A stretch of 64,000 nucleotides of DNA, taken from assembly GCA_022843785.1 (NCBI GenBank), contig JALHMZ010000006.1, positions 116,043-180,042 of the forward strand. The letters run 5' to 3'. The notes beneath the pieces were generated by a model, which had not been told where the DNA came from, did not search any database, and saw nothing but the letters and a program-made list of their open reading frames with translations. Below are positions 18,304-28,826 of the stretch, one piece after another. Position numbers and translations under genes: made by a program. The number at the start of each line of letters is the position of its first letter. Within the stretch, counting starts at the first letter, position 1. This DNA comes from Nitrospira sp. (GTDB lineage: Bacteria > Nitrospirota > Nitrospiria > Nitrospirales > Nitrospiraceae).

Positions 18304-18734
18304 CCGCAGCCTCCGGACCCCGAGCCATGCCCATCTCCACAGCCTCCGCACGTCTGGTGTTTGCCGAGCAGTTTGTCCATCAAATGCCGCACGCCTCCAA
18401 GCATGTGGATGCCAGCCAGCCTCCCGTCAGGAGCCCGGCGTAGTCCGAATGCGACCACCACCAGCGGCATAATGCTGAGCCCTCCGGCAAATGCGAGCCC
18501 CGGCACCTTGGTGGAATCTCTCAACCATACAAGCAGCCCCATCAGCAGGAACGGGATCCCCGACGCAACCAGGCTGTTGAGAAAAACAGGCCAACTGCAC
18601 GTGCCACGCATCCATCCGACACTCCCGATCACCAGCCAAAACAATCCCCAGCAGACGCTCAAGCCAAGCCCGCCTGCTAACAGCCCCGTTCCAAAATCAA
18701 TCCACGACTGAGTCATCGTCATCGTTCTCCTCAA
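18300..18734 (-). CDS. Small membrane protein between ABC ATPase and permease genes
   Basis: Four hydrophobic stretches, overlapping both neighbours. Confidence 0.6.
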   Translation of the reverse strand: MRRTMTMTQSWIDFGTGLLAGGLGLSVCWGLFWLVIGSVGWMRGTCSWPVFLNSLVASGIPFLLMGLLVWLRDSTKVPGLAFAGGLSIMPLVVVAFGLRRAPDGRLAGIHMLGGVRHLMDKLLGKHQTCGGCGDGHGSGSGGCG

Positions 18735-19471
18735 CTGCGCGAATCGCGCGCAAGCTTTAGAAAGACCTCTTCTAAATCGGCTTGGCCGAAACGCGCCACG
18801 ATTTGCTGGGCTGTCCCTTCTGCGACGATCTTTCCGCGCTGCAAAAAGATGATGCGGTCGGACATTTCCTCCATCTCCCGCATGTTATGCGACGTGTACA
18901 GAATGCTCAACCCTGAGGACCGGCGCTCCTCATTCAGGAATCCCCGAATCTTCTCAGCAATATCGGGGTCGAGGCTGGCGGTCGGCTCATCCAGAAACAG
19001 AATCTTGGGTTCCGTAAGAAACGCTTTCGCCAGAGTCAGTCGCGTCATTTGGCCGGACGACAGCTTCCTGGTGACCTTGGAGCGAAACTCCTCCATCTCT
19101 AACTTCTTCACGATGTCACCCACACGCCGCGGTATATCGGTCAGGCCATACAGTCTCGCGACCACCCAGAGATTTTCTTCGACCGTTAGTGACTGCGGCA
19201 TCGAGATATACGTCGATGAAAAATTGACTTGCTGGAGAATCGCTTCCCGATCCGTCGAAAGGTCCAACCCGAACATCTGGATCGAGCCGGTCGTCGGAGT
19301 GACCAATCCAAGCAACATTTGGATCGTCGTTGTTTTCCCGGCTCCGTTCGGACCGAGCAGGCCAAGGATTTCGCCCGGCTCGATCGAAAAGGAAATGCCG
19401 TCCACGGCGGTAAAATCACCGAACCGCTTACTCAAATTCGTAGCCTGAAGGACCGGGGAGGACATCGTCAC
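18731..19471 (-). CDS. ABC transporter ATP-binding protein
   Basis: LLGPNGAGKTTTIQMLLG, LSSGQMTRLTLAKAFL, ILFLDEPTASLD. Confidence 0.92.
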   Translation of the reverse strand: MTMSSPVLQATNLSKRFGDFTAVDGISFSIEPGEILGLLGPNGAGKTTTIQMLLGLVTPTTGSIQMFGLDLSTDREAILQQVNFSSTYISMPQSLTVEENLWVVARLYGLTDIPRRVGDIVKKLEMEEFRSKVTRKLSSGQMTRLTLAKAFLTEPKILFLDEPTASLDPDIAEKIRGFLNEERRSSGLSILYTSHNMREMEEMSDRIIFLQRGKIVAEGTAQQIVARFGQADLEEVFLKLARDSRS

Positions 19472-19486
19472 GCACCCTGTGCCGCG

Positions 19487-20209
19487 TTAAAAAGACAACA
19501 ATTCTTTGATCTTTTCAGGAAGATGGCACACCTCGCACTTTCGCTCAATCACCTTGCCTTGATACTCAGTCTTTCCATCATGACACCGGACACAATCATT
19601 GAGCGCCCGTGTTCGGAGAGCAGACCCTTCCGGATGGTCCGGATACCAGGGCTTGCTGTCGGCTGATACATGTCCTCTCGGAATCACGATAGGATATCCC
19701 TTGATCGACCGGTCGTGGACCACGCCGGCATGGCACGTCAGACACCCGTCTCCCTGCTGTCCGGCCTCAAATGCCTCCATATGCTTTCGGTGGCTCATGA
19801 CGAGGCCGACATCTTTCACCGGCAACGGCAAGTCGCGTGGTGCGATTTCGGAGACTCGAAGAATGTTTCGATGGCAGCCCAGACAGAGGGTGGAATCAAC
19901 CTGTGCTTTCAGATTATGGACATCGGCCGGAGCCCCGAATACGGTGCGCACCACGTCTCTGGTCCCCACCCACACCTTGTCGTGTACCCAGCCTTGTACC
20001 CCCGGCCTCACATGGCAGACAACACAGGACACCTCCTTGTGCGAGGAGGCAGCCCAACTGTCGTACGAAGGCGCAATGACATGGCAACTGGCGCAGAATT
20101 CCGGGCGATCGGTGAGAGGAGCCGCAATGCCGCCGAACGCGAGCACTCCGGCCACGAGCCCCAGTACGATCGTTCCGCTAGGCTTCAAGCTCATGCTCTG
20201 ATCGAGCAC
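19487..20209 (-). CDS. NapC/NirT-like multihaem c-type cytochrome (6 CxxCH)
   Basis: CASCH, CVVCH, CLGCH, CLTCH, CVRCH and CEVCH after an N-terminal membrane anchor. Confidence 0.88.
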   Translation of the reverse strand: MLDQSMSLKPSGTIVLGLVAGVLAFGGIAAPLTDRPEFCASCHVIAPSYDSWAASSHKEVSCVVCHVRPGVQGWVHDKVWVGTRDVVRTVFGAPADVHNLKAQVDSTLCLGCHRNILRVSEIAPRDLPLPVKDVGLVMSHRKHMEAFEAGQQGDGCLTCHAGVVHDRSIKGYPIVIPRGHVSADSKPWYPDHPEGSALRTRALNDCVRCHDGKTEYQGKVIERKCEVCHLPEKIKELLSF

Positions 20210-20699
20210 GTCGGGGGAATTGTTTCATAATGAGCGCGGCGACTGCGGGCACATCGTCCAGACCGAACAGCGGGACAGTAAGATCGACAGGTTTATCGGA
20301 CACGACCGCCAACAATCCTTCCGGCGAGATAGGCACTTCACCGAGTTGATCGCGAATGATGACGATCTTGGGATACCCCTCGTGTTTCCATCCCTCCGCA
20401 ATGATTAAGTCGTAGGTGTCGTCGAGAAACCGATCCCGCACATCTTCAACCTTCAGTTGATCGGACACATCGGCGAACACGGCCATGCTCCCCTTGGACA
20501 GAATGACGACACTGCTGGCTCCTGCCTGCTTGTGCCGCCAACTGTCTTTCCCCTCTGTGTCGAGATCGAAGCCATGTCCTGCATGTTTGACCGTCGCGAC
20601 CTTGTAGCCGGCGCGCACCAGTTCAGGAATCACACGCTCGATAAAGGTGGTCTTACCGCTGTTGGACCGGCCGACGAATGAGACGATTGGAATAGGCAT
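20178..20699 (-). CDS. mobB: Molybdopterin-guanine dinucleotide biosynthesis adaptor protein MobB
   Basis: MPIPIVSFVGRSNSGKTTFIERVIPEL, VKHAGHGFDLDTEGKDSWRHKQAGA; start at ATG 20699. Confidence 0.9.
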   Translation of the reverse strand: MPIPIVSFVGRSNSGKTTFIERVIPELVRAGYKVATVKHAGHGFDLDTEGKDSWRHKQAGASSVVILSKGSMAVFADVSDQLKVEDVRDRFLDDTYDLIIAEGWKHEGYPKIVIIRDQLGEVPISPEGLLAVVSDKPVDLTVPLFGLDDVPAVAALIMKQFPRRARSEHELEA

Positions 20700-20722
20700 A
20701 AGGTTAGCCGAGTGCCCCTTCG

Positions 20723-22012
20723 CTAGCAACAGGACAACCGATGCTCGCCGGCATGAACCTGCTCCGCATTCGTCGCCCACGCCTCGCCGCTCAATAGCTG
20801 CACCGTCACCCGGTCGCCGGGATTCAGCCGCTCGACCTCTGTAGGGACATCGATCAGGCAATTGGCCTTCACCATCGAGGTGAGAATCCCCGACCCTTGA
20901 TCGCCGGTCGTCCGGACCTTGAATACACCCTCTTCACGGGTGAGCACACCGCGCAGAAAGTGGCGGCGATCAGTCCGCTTTGAAAACTTTTCCTGAAATA
21001 TCGCATCGACAACCGGACGGCCATAACTTCGCCGCCCGCCCATCTTCAGCATGGCGGGCCGAACCAATTGTTCGAACGTGACCATCGATGAAACGGGATT
21101 CCCCGGCAAGCCGAACGCCAGCTTACCCTGAATTTTCCCGAAGGCCAGCGGCTGCCCGGGCCTGATCGCCAGCTTCCAGAAATTCATCTCTGCGCCGATC
21201 TCCTGAAACACCGCTTTGGTAAAATCGTAGTCGCCCATTGAAACCCCGCCTGACAATACCAGAATGTCGGCGTTCAACCCCTGCGAGATCTTCTCTTTCA
21301 GCGACGCCTGCGTATCCCTCGCAATACCGAGCAGCAATGGAATACCGCCGGCCTCCTGCACCGCCGCGGCAATCCCATAACTGTTCGAGTTGATGATCTT
21401 CTCTTCGCTGAACCGTTCATCGAGATCAGCCAACTCGTCACCCGTCGAAAGGATCGCCACGCGGGGCCGTTGATACACAAAGACGAAGGACCGGGCCAGG
21501 ACGGCCAGCATACCCGCTTCTCCGGGGCGAATCTGTGTACCTTTCGCGATGATACGCTCACCTTTTTTGACATCTTCCCCGCACGGACGGATGTTGGAAC
21601 CGCGGGGTTCCGGCTTGAACACACGGACCGTATCCGGCGTATGCTCCGTATCTTCTACTTTTAAGACCGTGTCGGCCCCCTGCGGAACCGGCGCGCCGGT
21701 CATAATCCGAATGGCCTGTCCGACGCCGACTGTTCTGGAAGGCATTCTACCGGCCGGCACATCTTCGATCACCGCCAATGTGACGGGCTTCTGAATCGCA
21801 TGTTCCTGCGCGATGTCCTCCCACCGCACCGCAAACCCATCCATGGCGCTGTTGTCCCACGGCGGATTGTCCCGCTCGGCCACAATATCTTCGCCCAGCG
21901 TCCGTCCAAGCGTGTCGAGAATGGAAATTTTTTCCAGCCCCAACACGGCCGCCGCATCAAGCACGATCTTCTGCGCATCGTGAAGGGGAGTTAATCCTTG
22001 CATCATGTTCAT
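20723..22012 (-). CDS. moeA: Molybdopterin molybdenumtransferase MoeA
   Basis: DNPPWDNSAMDGFAVR, GDELADLDERFSEEKIINSNSY, SGGVSMGDYDFTKAV; start ATG 22012. Confidence 0.93.
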   Translation of the reverse strand: MNMMQGLTPLHDAQKIVLDAAAVLGLEKISILDTLGRTLGEDIVAERDNPPWDNSAMDGFAVRWEDIAQEHAIQKPVTLAVIEDVPAGRMPSRTVGVGQAIRIMTGAPVPQGADTVLKVEDTEHTPDTVRVFKPEPRGSNIRPCGEDVKKGERIIAKGTQIRPGEAGMLAVLARSFVFVYQRPRVAILSTGDELADLDERFSEEKIINSNSYGIAAAVQEAGGIPLLLGIARDTQASLKEKISQGLNADILVLSGGVSMGDYDFTKAVFQEIGAEMNFWKLAIRPGQPLAFGKIQGKLAFGLPGNPVSSMVTFEQLVRPAMLKMGGRRSYGRPVVDAIFQEKFSKRTDRRHFLRGVLTREEGVFKVRTTGDQGSGILTSMVKANCLIDVPTEVERLNPGDRVTVQLLSGEAWATNAEQVHAGEHRLSCC

Positions 22013-22034
22013 CCGCGGCGATCGGCACTCGCCG

Positions 22035-22976
22035 TCACCCCTTTCGTGAAACGGCTCTTTGCAACGAGCTGCTCTTCTTGCAGAACGTCTCCACTTGATT
22101 GGCAATGTTGTGGTACGCCTCAGCGGTCGGCGTATCAGAGTTGAAGAGCGCGAACGGCTCCCCCAAATCGGATTGCATCACCACATCAGGGTCCAGCGGA
22201 ATACGGCCCAAGAACGGTACCCCCATATCGAGCGCGGAGGCCTCGCCGCCGCCTTTCCGGAACACGTCAATATGGTTGTGGCAATGCGGACACTCCAACC
22301 CACTCATATTCTCAATGATACCGATGATCGGCACTTCGCTGTCCCGGCAAAATGTGACGGACTTACGCGAATCGAGCAGCGCCACCTCTTGCGGGGTGGT
22401 CACAATGACGGCGCCGCTGACTTTCCCCAGCAAATCGATCGTCGTGACCGACTCGTTGCCGGTCCCCGGTGGGAGATCGATGAGCAGAAAGTTGAGGTCC
22501 TGCCACTCGACACCGCCCAGCAACTGATTGATGAATTCGTATTTATAGGCGTCGCGCCAGATGATGGGGTCGTCCGAATTCTGGAGGAGAAACGACATTG
22601 AGGCAATCCTGAGATTGTAGGCTTGAAAAGGAATGATCCCGCCTGACGTACTGATCTTGAGTTTTTGCCCTTCGGCTCCCACCATCTTGGGGATATTCGG
22701 GCCATGGATGTCCATGTCGCAGATGCCGACATGCCATCCCTTGAGTGCGAGACTGACGGCGATATTCGTCGTGCAGGTGCTCTTCCCCACTCCCCCCTTA
22801 TTGCTCATTACGAGCACGGTGTGCTCGATCCGCTCCATCCGTTTCATGACAAGCCAGCGACTATGCCCTTCCTTGTCTTTCTGGCATCGCTCGTTCTCGT
22901 CACAAATGGCGCAGGCCCACATATAGGTGCAGACGTCACTGTCTCCGTTGCTGATCACATTGAGTTCACGCGCCAT
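22035..22976 (-). CDS. Mrp/NBP35-family P-loop ATPase with N-terminal cysteine cluster
   Basis: MSNKGGVGKSTCTTNIAVSLALKGW, DLPPGTGNESVT, GIIENMSGLECPHCHN; start ATG 22976. Confidence 0.9.
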   Translation of the reverse strand: MARELNVISNGDSDVCTYMWACAICDENERCQKDKEGHSRWLVMKRMERIEHTVLVMSNKGGVGKSTCTTNIAVSLALKGWHVGICDMDIHGPNIPKMVGAEGQKLKISTSGGIIPFQAYNLRIASMSFLLQNSDDPIIWRDAYKYEFINQLLGGVEWQDLNFLLIDLPPGTGNESVTTIDLLGKVSGAVIVTTPQEVALLDSRKSVTFCRDSEVPIIGIIENMSGLECPHCHNHIDVFRKGGGEASALDMGVPFLGRIPLDPDVVMQSDLGEPFALFNSDTPTAEAYHNIANQVETFCKKSSSLQRAVSRKG

Positions 22977-23016
22977 GACATTCCCTTCCGACAGAGGCAC
23001 GACGAAGCCTCGATCA

Positions 23017-23952
23017 CTAACGACCCCGTCCCCCTGGCACTCCAACATAGTCCTCGCCTGAAGACTTCGGAGCCGACGTGCCTGCCGCACCGGCTCCTGC
23101 GACCGCCATGGCAACCGGGGAGACACCGGTCTGCCCTGATTCGAGCGGCTTTTTTTTACCGAAACACTTGGCGCCGAAAATGCCGACCCAGTAGAGCAGA
23201 AACATCGGGCCGGCCATCAGGCACTGATTGAACGGATCGGGAGTCGGCGTAAGAATCGCAGCGATGATGAACGACCCCAGTAACGCCCACTTCCAGTACC
23301 GGATCAGAAACGGCGCGTCGACCCACCCCAGCTTGGCCATGAGCGTCAGCGCCAGGGGCACTTCGAAAATCAGTCCGAACACCAACAGGAACCACAGGGA
23401 AAACCCGACATATTGCGCAATCGAAATTTGCGGGACAAATCCGGCATTCACCCCGTATGAAATCAGGAAATTCAAGGCAAACGGGAGCACGAAGAAAAAC
23501 GAAAATGCCGCCCCCGTGTAAAACGCCGCCCCGCTCACAAACACAAACGGCCCTACAAACCTCCGCTCCTGGGCATGCAATCCGGGCACGATGAACCGCC
23601 ACACTTCATGCAGGATGTAGGGAGCCGCCAGCACGACAGCGAACAATCCCGCAACCTTGACGTTCTGCCACAACGCCTCGGCCGGCGCGAGAAAGACGAA
23701 CGGCACGGTCGGCAGATCGGTCGGCTCCCAGGATAACGTGCTGGGAACGAACATATTCTGCAGGGGCACGCGAAGCCATTTGACCAAGGCATCGGCATAG
23801 AAAAAGGTCCCTACAAACACAACCGCCGTGACGATCACCGCACGGGTCAGCCGCACCTGGAATTCCACCAGGTGTTCCATGACCGGCATCTTTTTGTCTT
23901 CCAGCGGCTTGAACACCGAATCCTGCAGCCACTGGGTAACCTTGTTCAGCAC
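23017..23952 (-). CDS. tatC: Sec-independent protein translocase TatC
   Basis: MEHLVEFQVRLTRAVIVTA, RFIVPGLHAQERR, VFGLIFEVPLALTLMAKLG. Confidence 0.92.
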   Translation of the reverse strand: MLNKVTQWLQDSVFKPLEDKKMPVMEHLVEFQVRLTRAVIVTAVVFVGTFFYADALVKWLRVPLQNMFVPSTLSWEPTDLPTVPFVFLAPAEALWQNVKVAGLFAVVLAAPYILHEVWRFIVPGLHAQERRFVGPFVFVSGAAFYTGAAFSFFFVLPFALNFLISYGVNAGFVPQISIAQYVGFSLWFLLVFGLIFEVPLALTLMAKLGWVDAPFLIRYWKWALLGSFIIAAILTPTPDPFNQCLMAGPMFLLYWVGIFGAKCFGKKKPLESGQTGVSPVAMAVAGAGAAGTSAPKSSGEDYVGVPGGRGR

Positions 23953-24036
23953 AGGCCCTCACAAGATACGATCCACCGGTCAGACATCCCACAAACTAAC
24001 CCGCGCAACCGAGACGCAAGCGATGCGCCTACCCTC

Positions 24037-25548
<1,512 letters not shown>

Positions 25549-25835
25549 AACTGGGTTCCTCCAGAAGGTTGGTCTTATTCCCCCGAAAACAAACGGCGCC
25601 GACAACAGCCGGCCCCGTTCCAACAAGATCGTACCATACCAGTCCGCACTCGCGGCAAACGATCACCTACTCGAACGGTGTATCTTACACTAACCTTTCC
25701 TTGGGCTTCAAAGAGGAAAAGTCCTCGCCAACGGCTGAACCACCCGCCGTGGCCTGGCGTGCTCCGGTTGCTTTCACCTGATATTTCCAGTACGGTGAAG
25801 ACGATACGCTTAAGAGTTTCCTAATAGGCTCAGCA

Positions 25836-27707
25836 TTGACCCTCTCCGGAAAGAAATCGGCCGGTCGAATCCGGCATGCCGCCTGCCTATCCCTCATCGG
25901 ATGCGCTGTGCTTCTGATAGCCGGATGCACTCGCCACCTCCAATTTCCTCCGATGGGAGACCCGCTGCCCTCTGCGGTACAACTGGTGTTGCCTCCCTCG
26001 CTCAAAGAGCAGTCGCTTCGCTATACCGATTCATGCGGACAGCCTGAAGAAATCCCGTTCGGCCGCCAAGTTGAGGAGGCGTTGCTCGAAGGAGCCCATC
26101 GAACCTTCCAAACGGTGATCTATGAAGGCACGCCAAATAAGACCGCGCCCCCCGACCACGTGGTGAAAATCGATTTTCTCGACTGGTCGTTCGATCTCAA
26201 CAAAGATGCGCTGTATGACCGGGCTCCCGCCACCTTGCAAATGAACGCGATGGCGCGGGTCTATGACAAGGCCGGCGTTTTACTACGGGAAACCGAAATC
26301 AAAGTCTCCCGTCGTGAGCGGCTGCGGCTCGAACAACTCGCCAAAAACTGCGATTACATCATCGATCCTTTCCTTCGCGATACGGTCATCGAGTTCGCAT
26401 CGAAAATCTTCCTGGACACGAGAGTCGCCCTCGGAGAACCGCTCCCCGCTCCTCTAGCAGCCCAGGCCTCCCCATCCGATCCACCAGTCCTTTCATCCAA
26501 GGGTTCCCCTTCCTCGCCGACGGGAATGCTCTCGACATCGAAACTTCAATTCAAAGCCCTGCTGCTCGACGAGAACGGCAACTTGATTTTGGAAGGCGGC
26601 GAGCATGTGCGCGTGCGAGTGGACATCATCAACACCAGCACGAATCCGATTCAGAATGCCTCGGCCACACTGACGGGCACACCGTCGATCATCGGGCAAT
26701 TCCCCGCGACAACCTTGTCGATCCCGCCGCTGCAACCGGGGCAAACGAAATCCCTGGAGTTCATCGCAACCCTGCCTCCGACAACCAGACCGCAACAGGC
26801 CGAGATCCGCGTGGCCGTCACCGAATCGGGAGGAGCCGTCGCGCCGCCCCAAACGCTTTCACTGACGATTCAGCCGGCTGGCGCCGGAGCAGACGATGTG
26901 GACCAAATTCCCACCCGAAGGCCAGGCTTTCAACAGCCCCACGTCTACCTGGTCTCGATCGGAGTCGGCGCCTATCGTGATCCCAAACTCACACCCCGCC
27001 GCTATGCAGCGATGGATGCGGAAATGGTCGCCAACTATTTCCAATTGCTCGGCGGCCTGCCCTCCTCCAACGTCAAGCTGCTGCAAAACTCGAAGGCGCT
27101 CCGTACCGACATCGACGACGTGTTGTTCGACTGGCTCCCGCTTCATATGGCTGAGAACGCTGCCGTCATCATCTATTTTTCCGGACAGGCATTGGTCACG
27201 CCGACCGGCGACGTACTCCTGGCTCCCTATGACGGAAGCCCCACCGCAACGGCTCGGCTCTATCCGCTGAGGGATATCGAGTCGGCCCTCACCAGGCTCA
27301 AGACCAAACAAGCCGTGTTCCTGTTCGATGGCATGGTGTCCAGGCTTCGTGGTGATGCCAAGGGAAAAACCGCGTCACCCCGCTGGGAACTGGGCAACGG
27401 AAATGTCGTCGGACTGATCGGAGGCACTGACTTTACGAAGGGAGTAGAAGACGACCAACATCGCCACGGCCTATTTACCTACTATCTCTTGAAGGGGCTA
27501 CGAGGAGACGCGGACACAAATCGAGACGGCACAGTCACACTCGGCGAAACAAGCGATTACGTGCGCCAAAAAGTTGCGTGGGCGGCAAAAACTCAGTTCA
27601 ACTCAGAGCAACGTCCTCAAACCTTTCCCCTCCTGAAGCCACAGGACAACGCTGCATCTCTTGTGCTCTCCAAACCAGCCTCCATGACCGGCGTGGAAAC
27701 ACCCTGA
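25836..27707 (+). CDS. Lipoprotein with CARDB-like domain and degenerate caspase-like domain
   Basis: Lipobox LLIAGC; VYLVSIGVGAYRDPKLTPRRYAAMDAEMVANYF...IIYFSGQALVTPTGDVLLAPYDG...AVFLFDGMVSRL follows the peptidase C14 layout with catalytic positions substituted. Confidence 0.75.
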   Translation: MTLSGKKSAGRIRHAACLSLIGCAVLLIAGCTRHLQFPPMGDPLPSAVQLVLPPSLKEQSLRYTDSCGQPEEIPFGRQVEEALLEGAHRTFQTVIYEGTPNKTAPPDHVVKIDFLDWSFDLNKDALYDRAPATLQMNAMARVYDKAGVLLRETEIKVSRRERLRLEQLAKNCDYIIDPFLRDTVIEFASKIFLDTRVALGEPLPAPLAAQASPSDPPVLSSKGSPSSPTGMLSTSKLQFKALLLDENGNLILEGGEHVRVRVDIINTSTNPIQNASATLTGTPSIIGQFPATTLSIPPLQPGQTKSLEFIATLPPTTRPQQAEIRVAVTESGGAVAPPQTLSLTIQPAGAGADDVDQIPTRRPGFQQPHVYLVSIGVGAYRDPKLTPRRYAAMDAEMVANYFQLLGGLPSSNVKLLQNSKALRTDIDDVLFDWLPLHMAENAAVIIYFSGQALVTPTGDVLLAPYDGSPTATARLYPLRDIESALTRLKTKQAVFLFDGMVSRLRGDAKGKTASPRWELGNGNVVGLIGGTDFTKGVEDDQHRHGLFTYYLLKGLRGDADTNRDGTVTLGETSDYVRQKVAWAAKTQFNSEQRPQTFPLLKPQDNAASLVLSKPASMTGVETP

Positions 27708-27922
27708 CCGCCATGAGATCATGGCAGGTCGCCATCGAGAATTGAACCTGGGTTCACAAGTCTCTCTAGGACAGGGTGCTGAAGGGGAGAACCTGGTTTC
27801 AAGTGTACCGTTTCTGCTGGAGAAATTCAGAAGGTCCCTGTTTTGTCTGCCAGTGGATAGCCAGTTGCTTTCGCCCTATATGTCCAGTACGGTGGCGTGA
27901 AACTGTCGCAACAGGTTTAGTC

Positions 27923-28579
27923 GTGCCCCCTCACAGAACGACACCTTCACTCCGATCATTCTCCGCCGCACATCTGAGCCTGGCCGCATGTACCGTCCTG
28001 CTCAGCCCCGGATGCGCCTGGCACCTGGAAGGTCCTCCCAAGGAAGAAGCACTGCCCTCTACGGTCATCCTCGAGGCATCTCCTTCCAGCACCACCTCTG
28101 CATCGCCGTCGAAGCTTCGCTTCAAAGCTCTACTGCTCGACGAGAACGGCAATTTGTTTCTGGAGAGCGGCGAACGGATTCGGGTGCGCGTGGATGTCGT
28201 CAATACCGGCTCGATCCCGATCCAGAATGCCTCGGCCTCCCTCACCGGCACACCGTCGGTCATCGAACAATTCCGGGCGAGAACCCTGACCATTCCACCG
28301 CTGCAACCGGGAGAAACCACGTCGCTGGAGTTCGCGGCAACCTTGCCCTCAAGCCATCAGCCGCAACAAGTCGAGATCCGTGTGTCCGTCACCGAAGCCG
28401 GGGGAGCCGCTGCACGGCCTCAGGCGCTGCTGTTCATCATTCAGCCGGCTGGCGCCGGAGCAGACGGTGTGGATCAGATCTCACCGCTCGTTTCGGATTT
28501 CCACCACCCCCAGTCCTACGTAGTCTCCATGCTCGTCTTATCCAGACTCACCGCTCTGACCGGCACCGAAACACCCTGA
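27923..28579 (+). CDS. Lipoprotein paralogue of 25836..27707 lacking the caspase-like domain
   Basis: SKLRFKALLLDENGNLFLESGERIRVRVDVVNTGSIPIQNASASLTGTPSVIEQF is near-identical to the upstream protein, as is the C-terminal tail (LTALTGTETP vs ASMTGVETP). Confidence 0.75.
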   Translation: MPPHRTTPSLRSFSAAHLSLAACTVLLSPGCAWHLEGPPKEEALPSTVILEASPSSTTSASPSKLRFKALLLDENGNLFLESGERIRVRVDVVNTGSIPIQNASASLTGTPSVIEQFRARTLTIPPLQPGETTSLEFAATLPSSHQPQQVEIRVSVTEAGGAAARPQALLFIIQPAGAGADGVDQISPLVSDFHHPQSYVVSMLVLSRLTALTGTETP

Positions 28580-28722
28580 CCGGCCTGATTCATTTTGGTT
28601 CGCACGTCGAGAATCAAACTGACTCCTCGCGATGCACGATACAAGATCTCGACCCCATCTTCATCCGCGCCTGACCTGTTGGCTGCTCTTCATTCATTCA
28701 CATCCAGTCGTCACTTCACGCT

Positions 28723-28762
28723 AAAAAAGGAGGGTGGGGAGTTGCCTCCCCACCCTCCTTCG
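28723..28762. terminator. Bidirectional terminator hairpin
   Basis: aaggagggtggggag-ttgc-ctccccaccctcctt preceded by an A-run, between convergent genes. Confidence 0.8.
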
Positions 28763-28826
28763 ATTTGCACTACTCTCGGCGGAGCGCGATGATGCCCCTC
28801 TACCGAGCCTCAGCTTCTCTCGGCTT

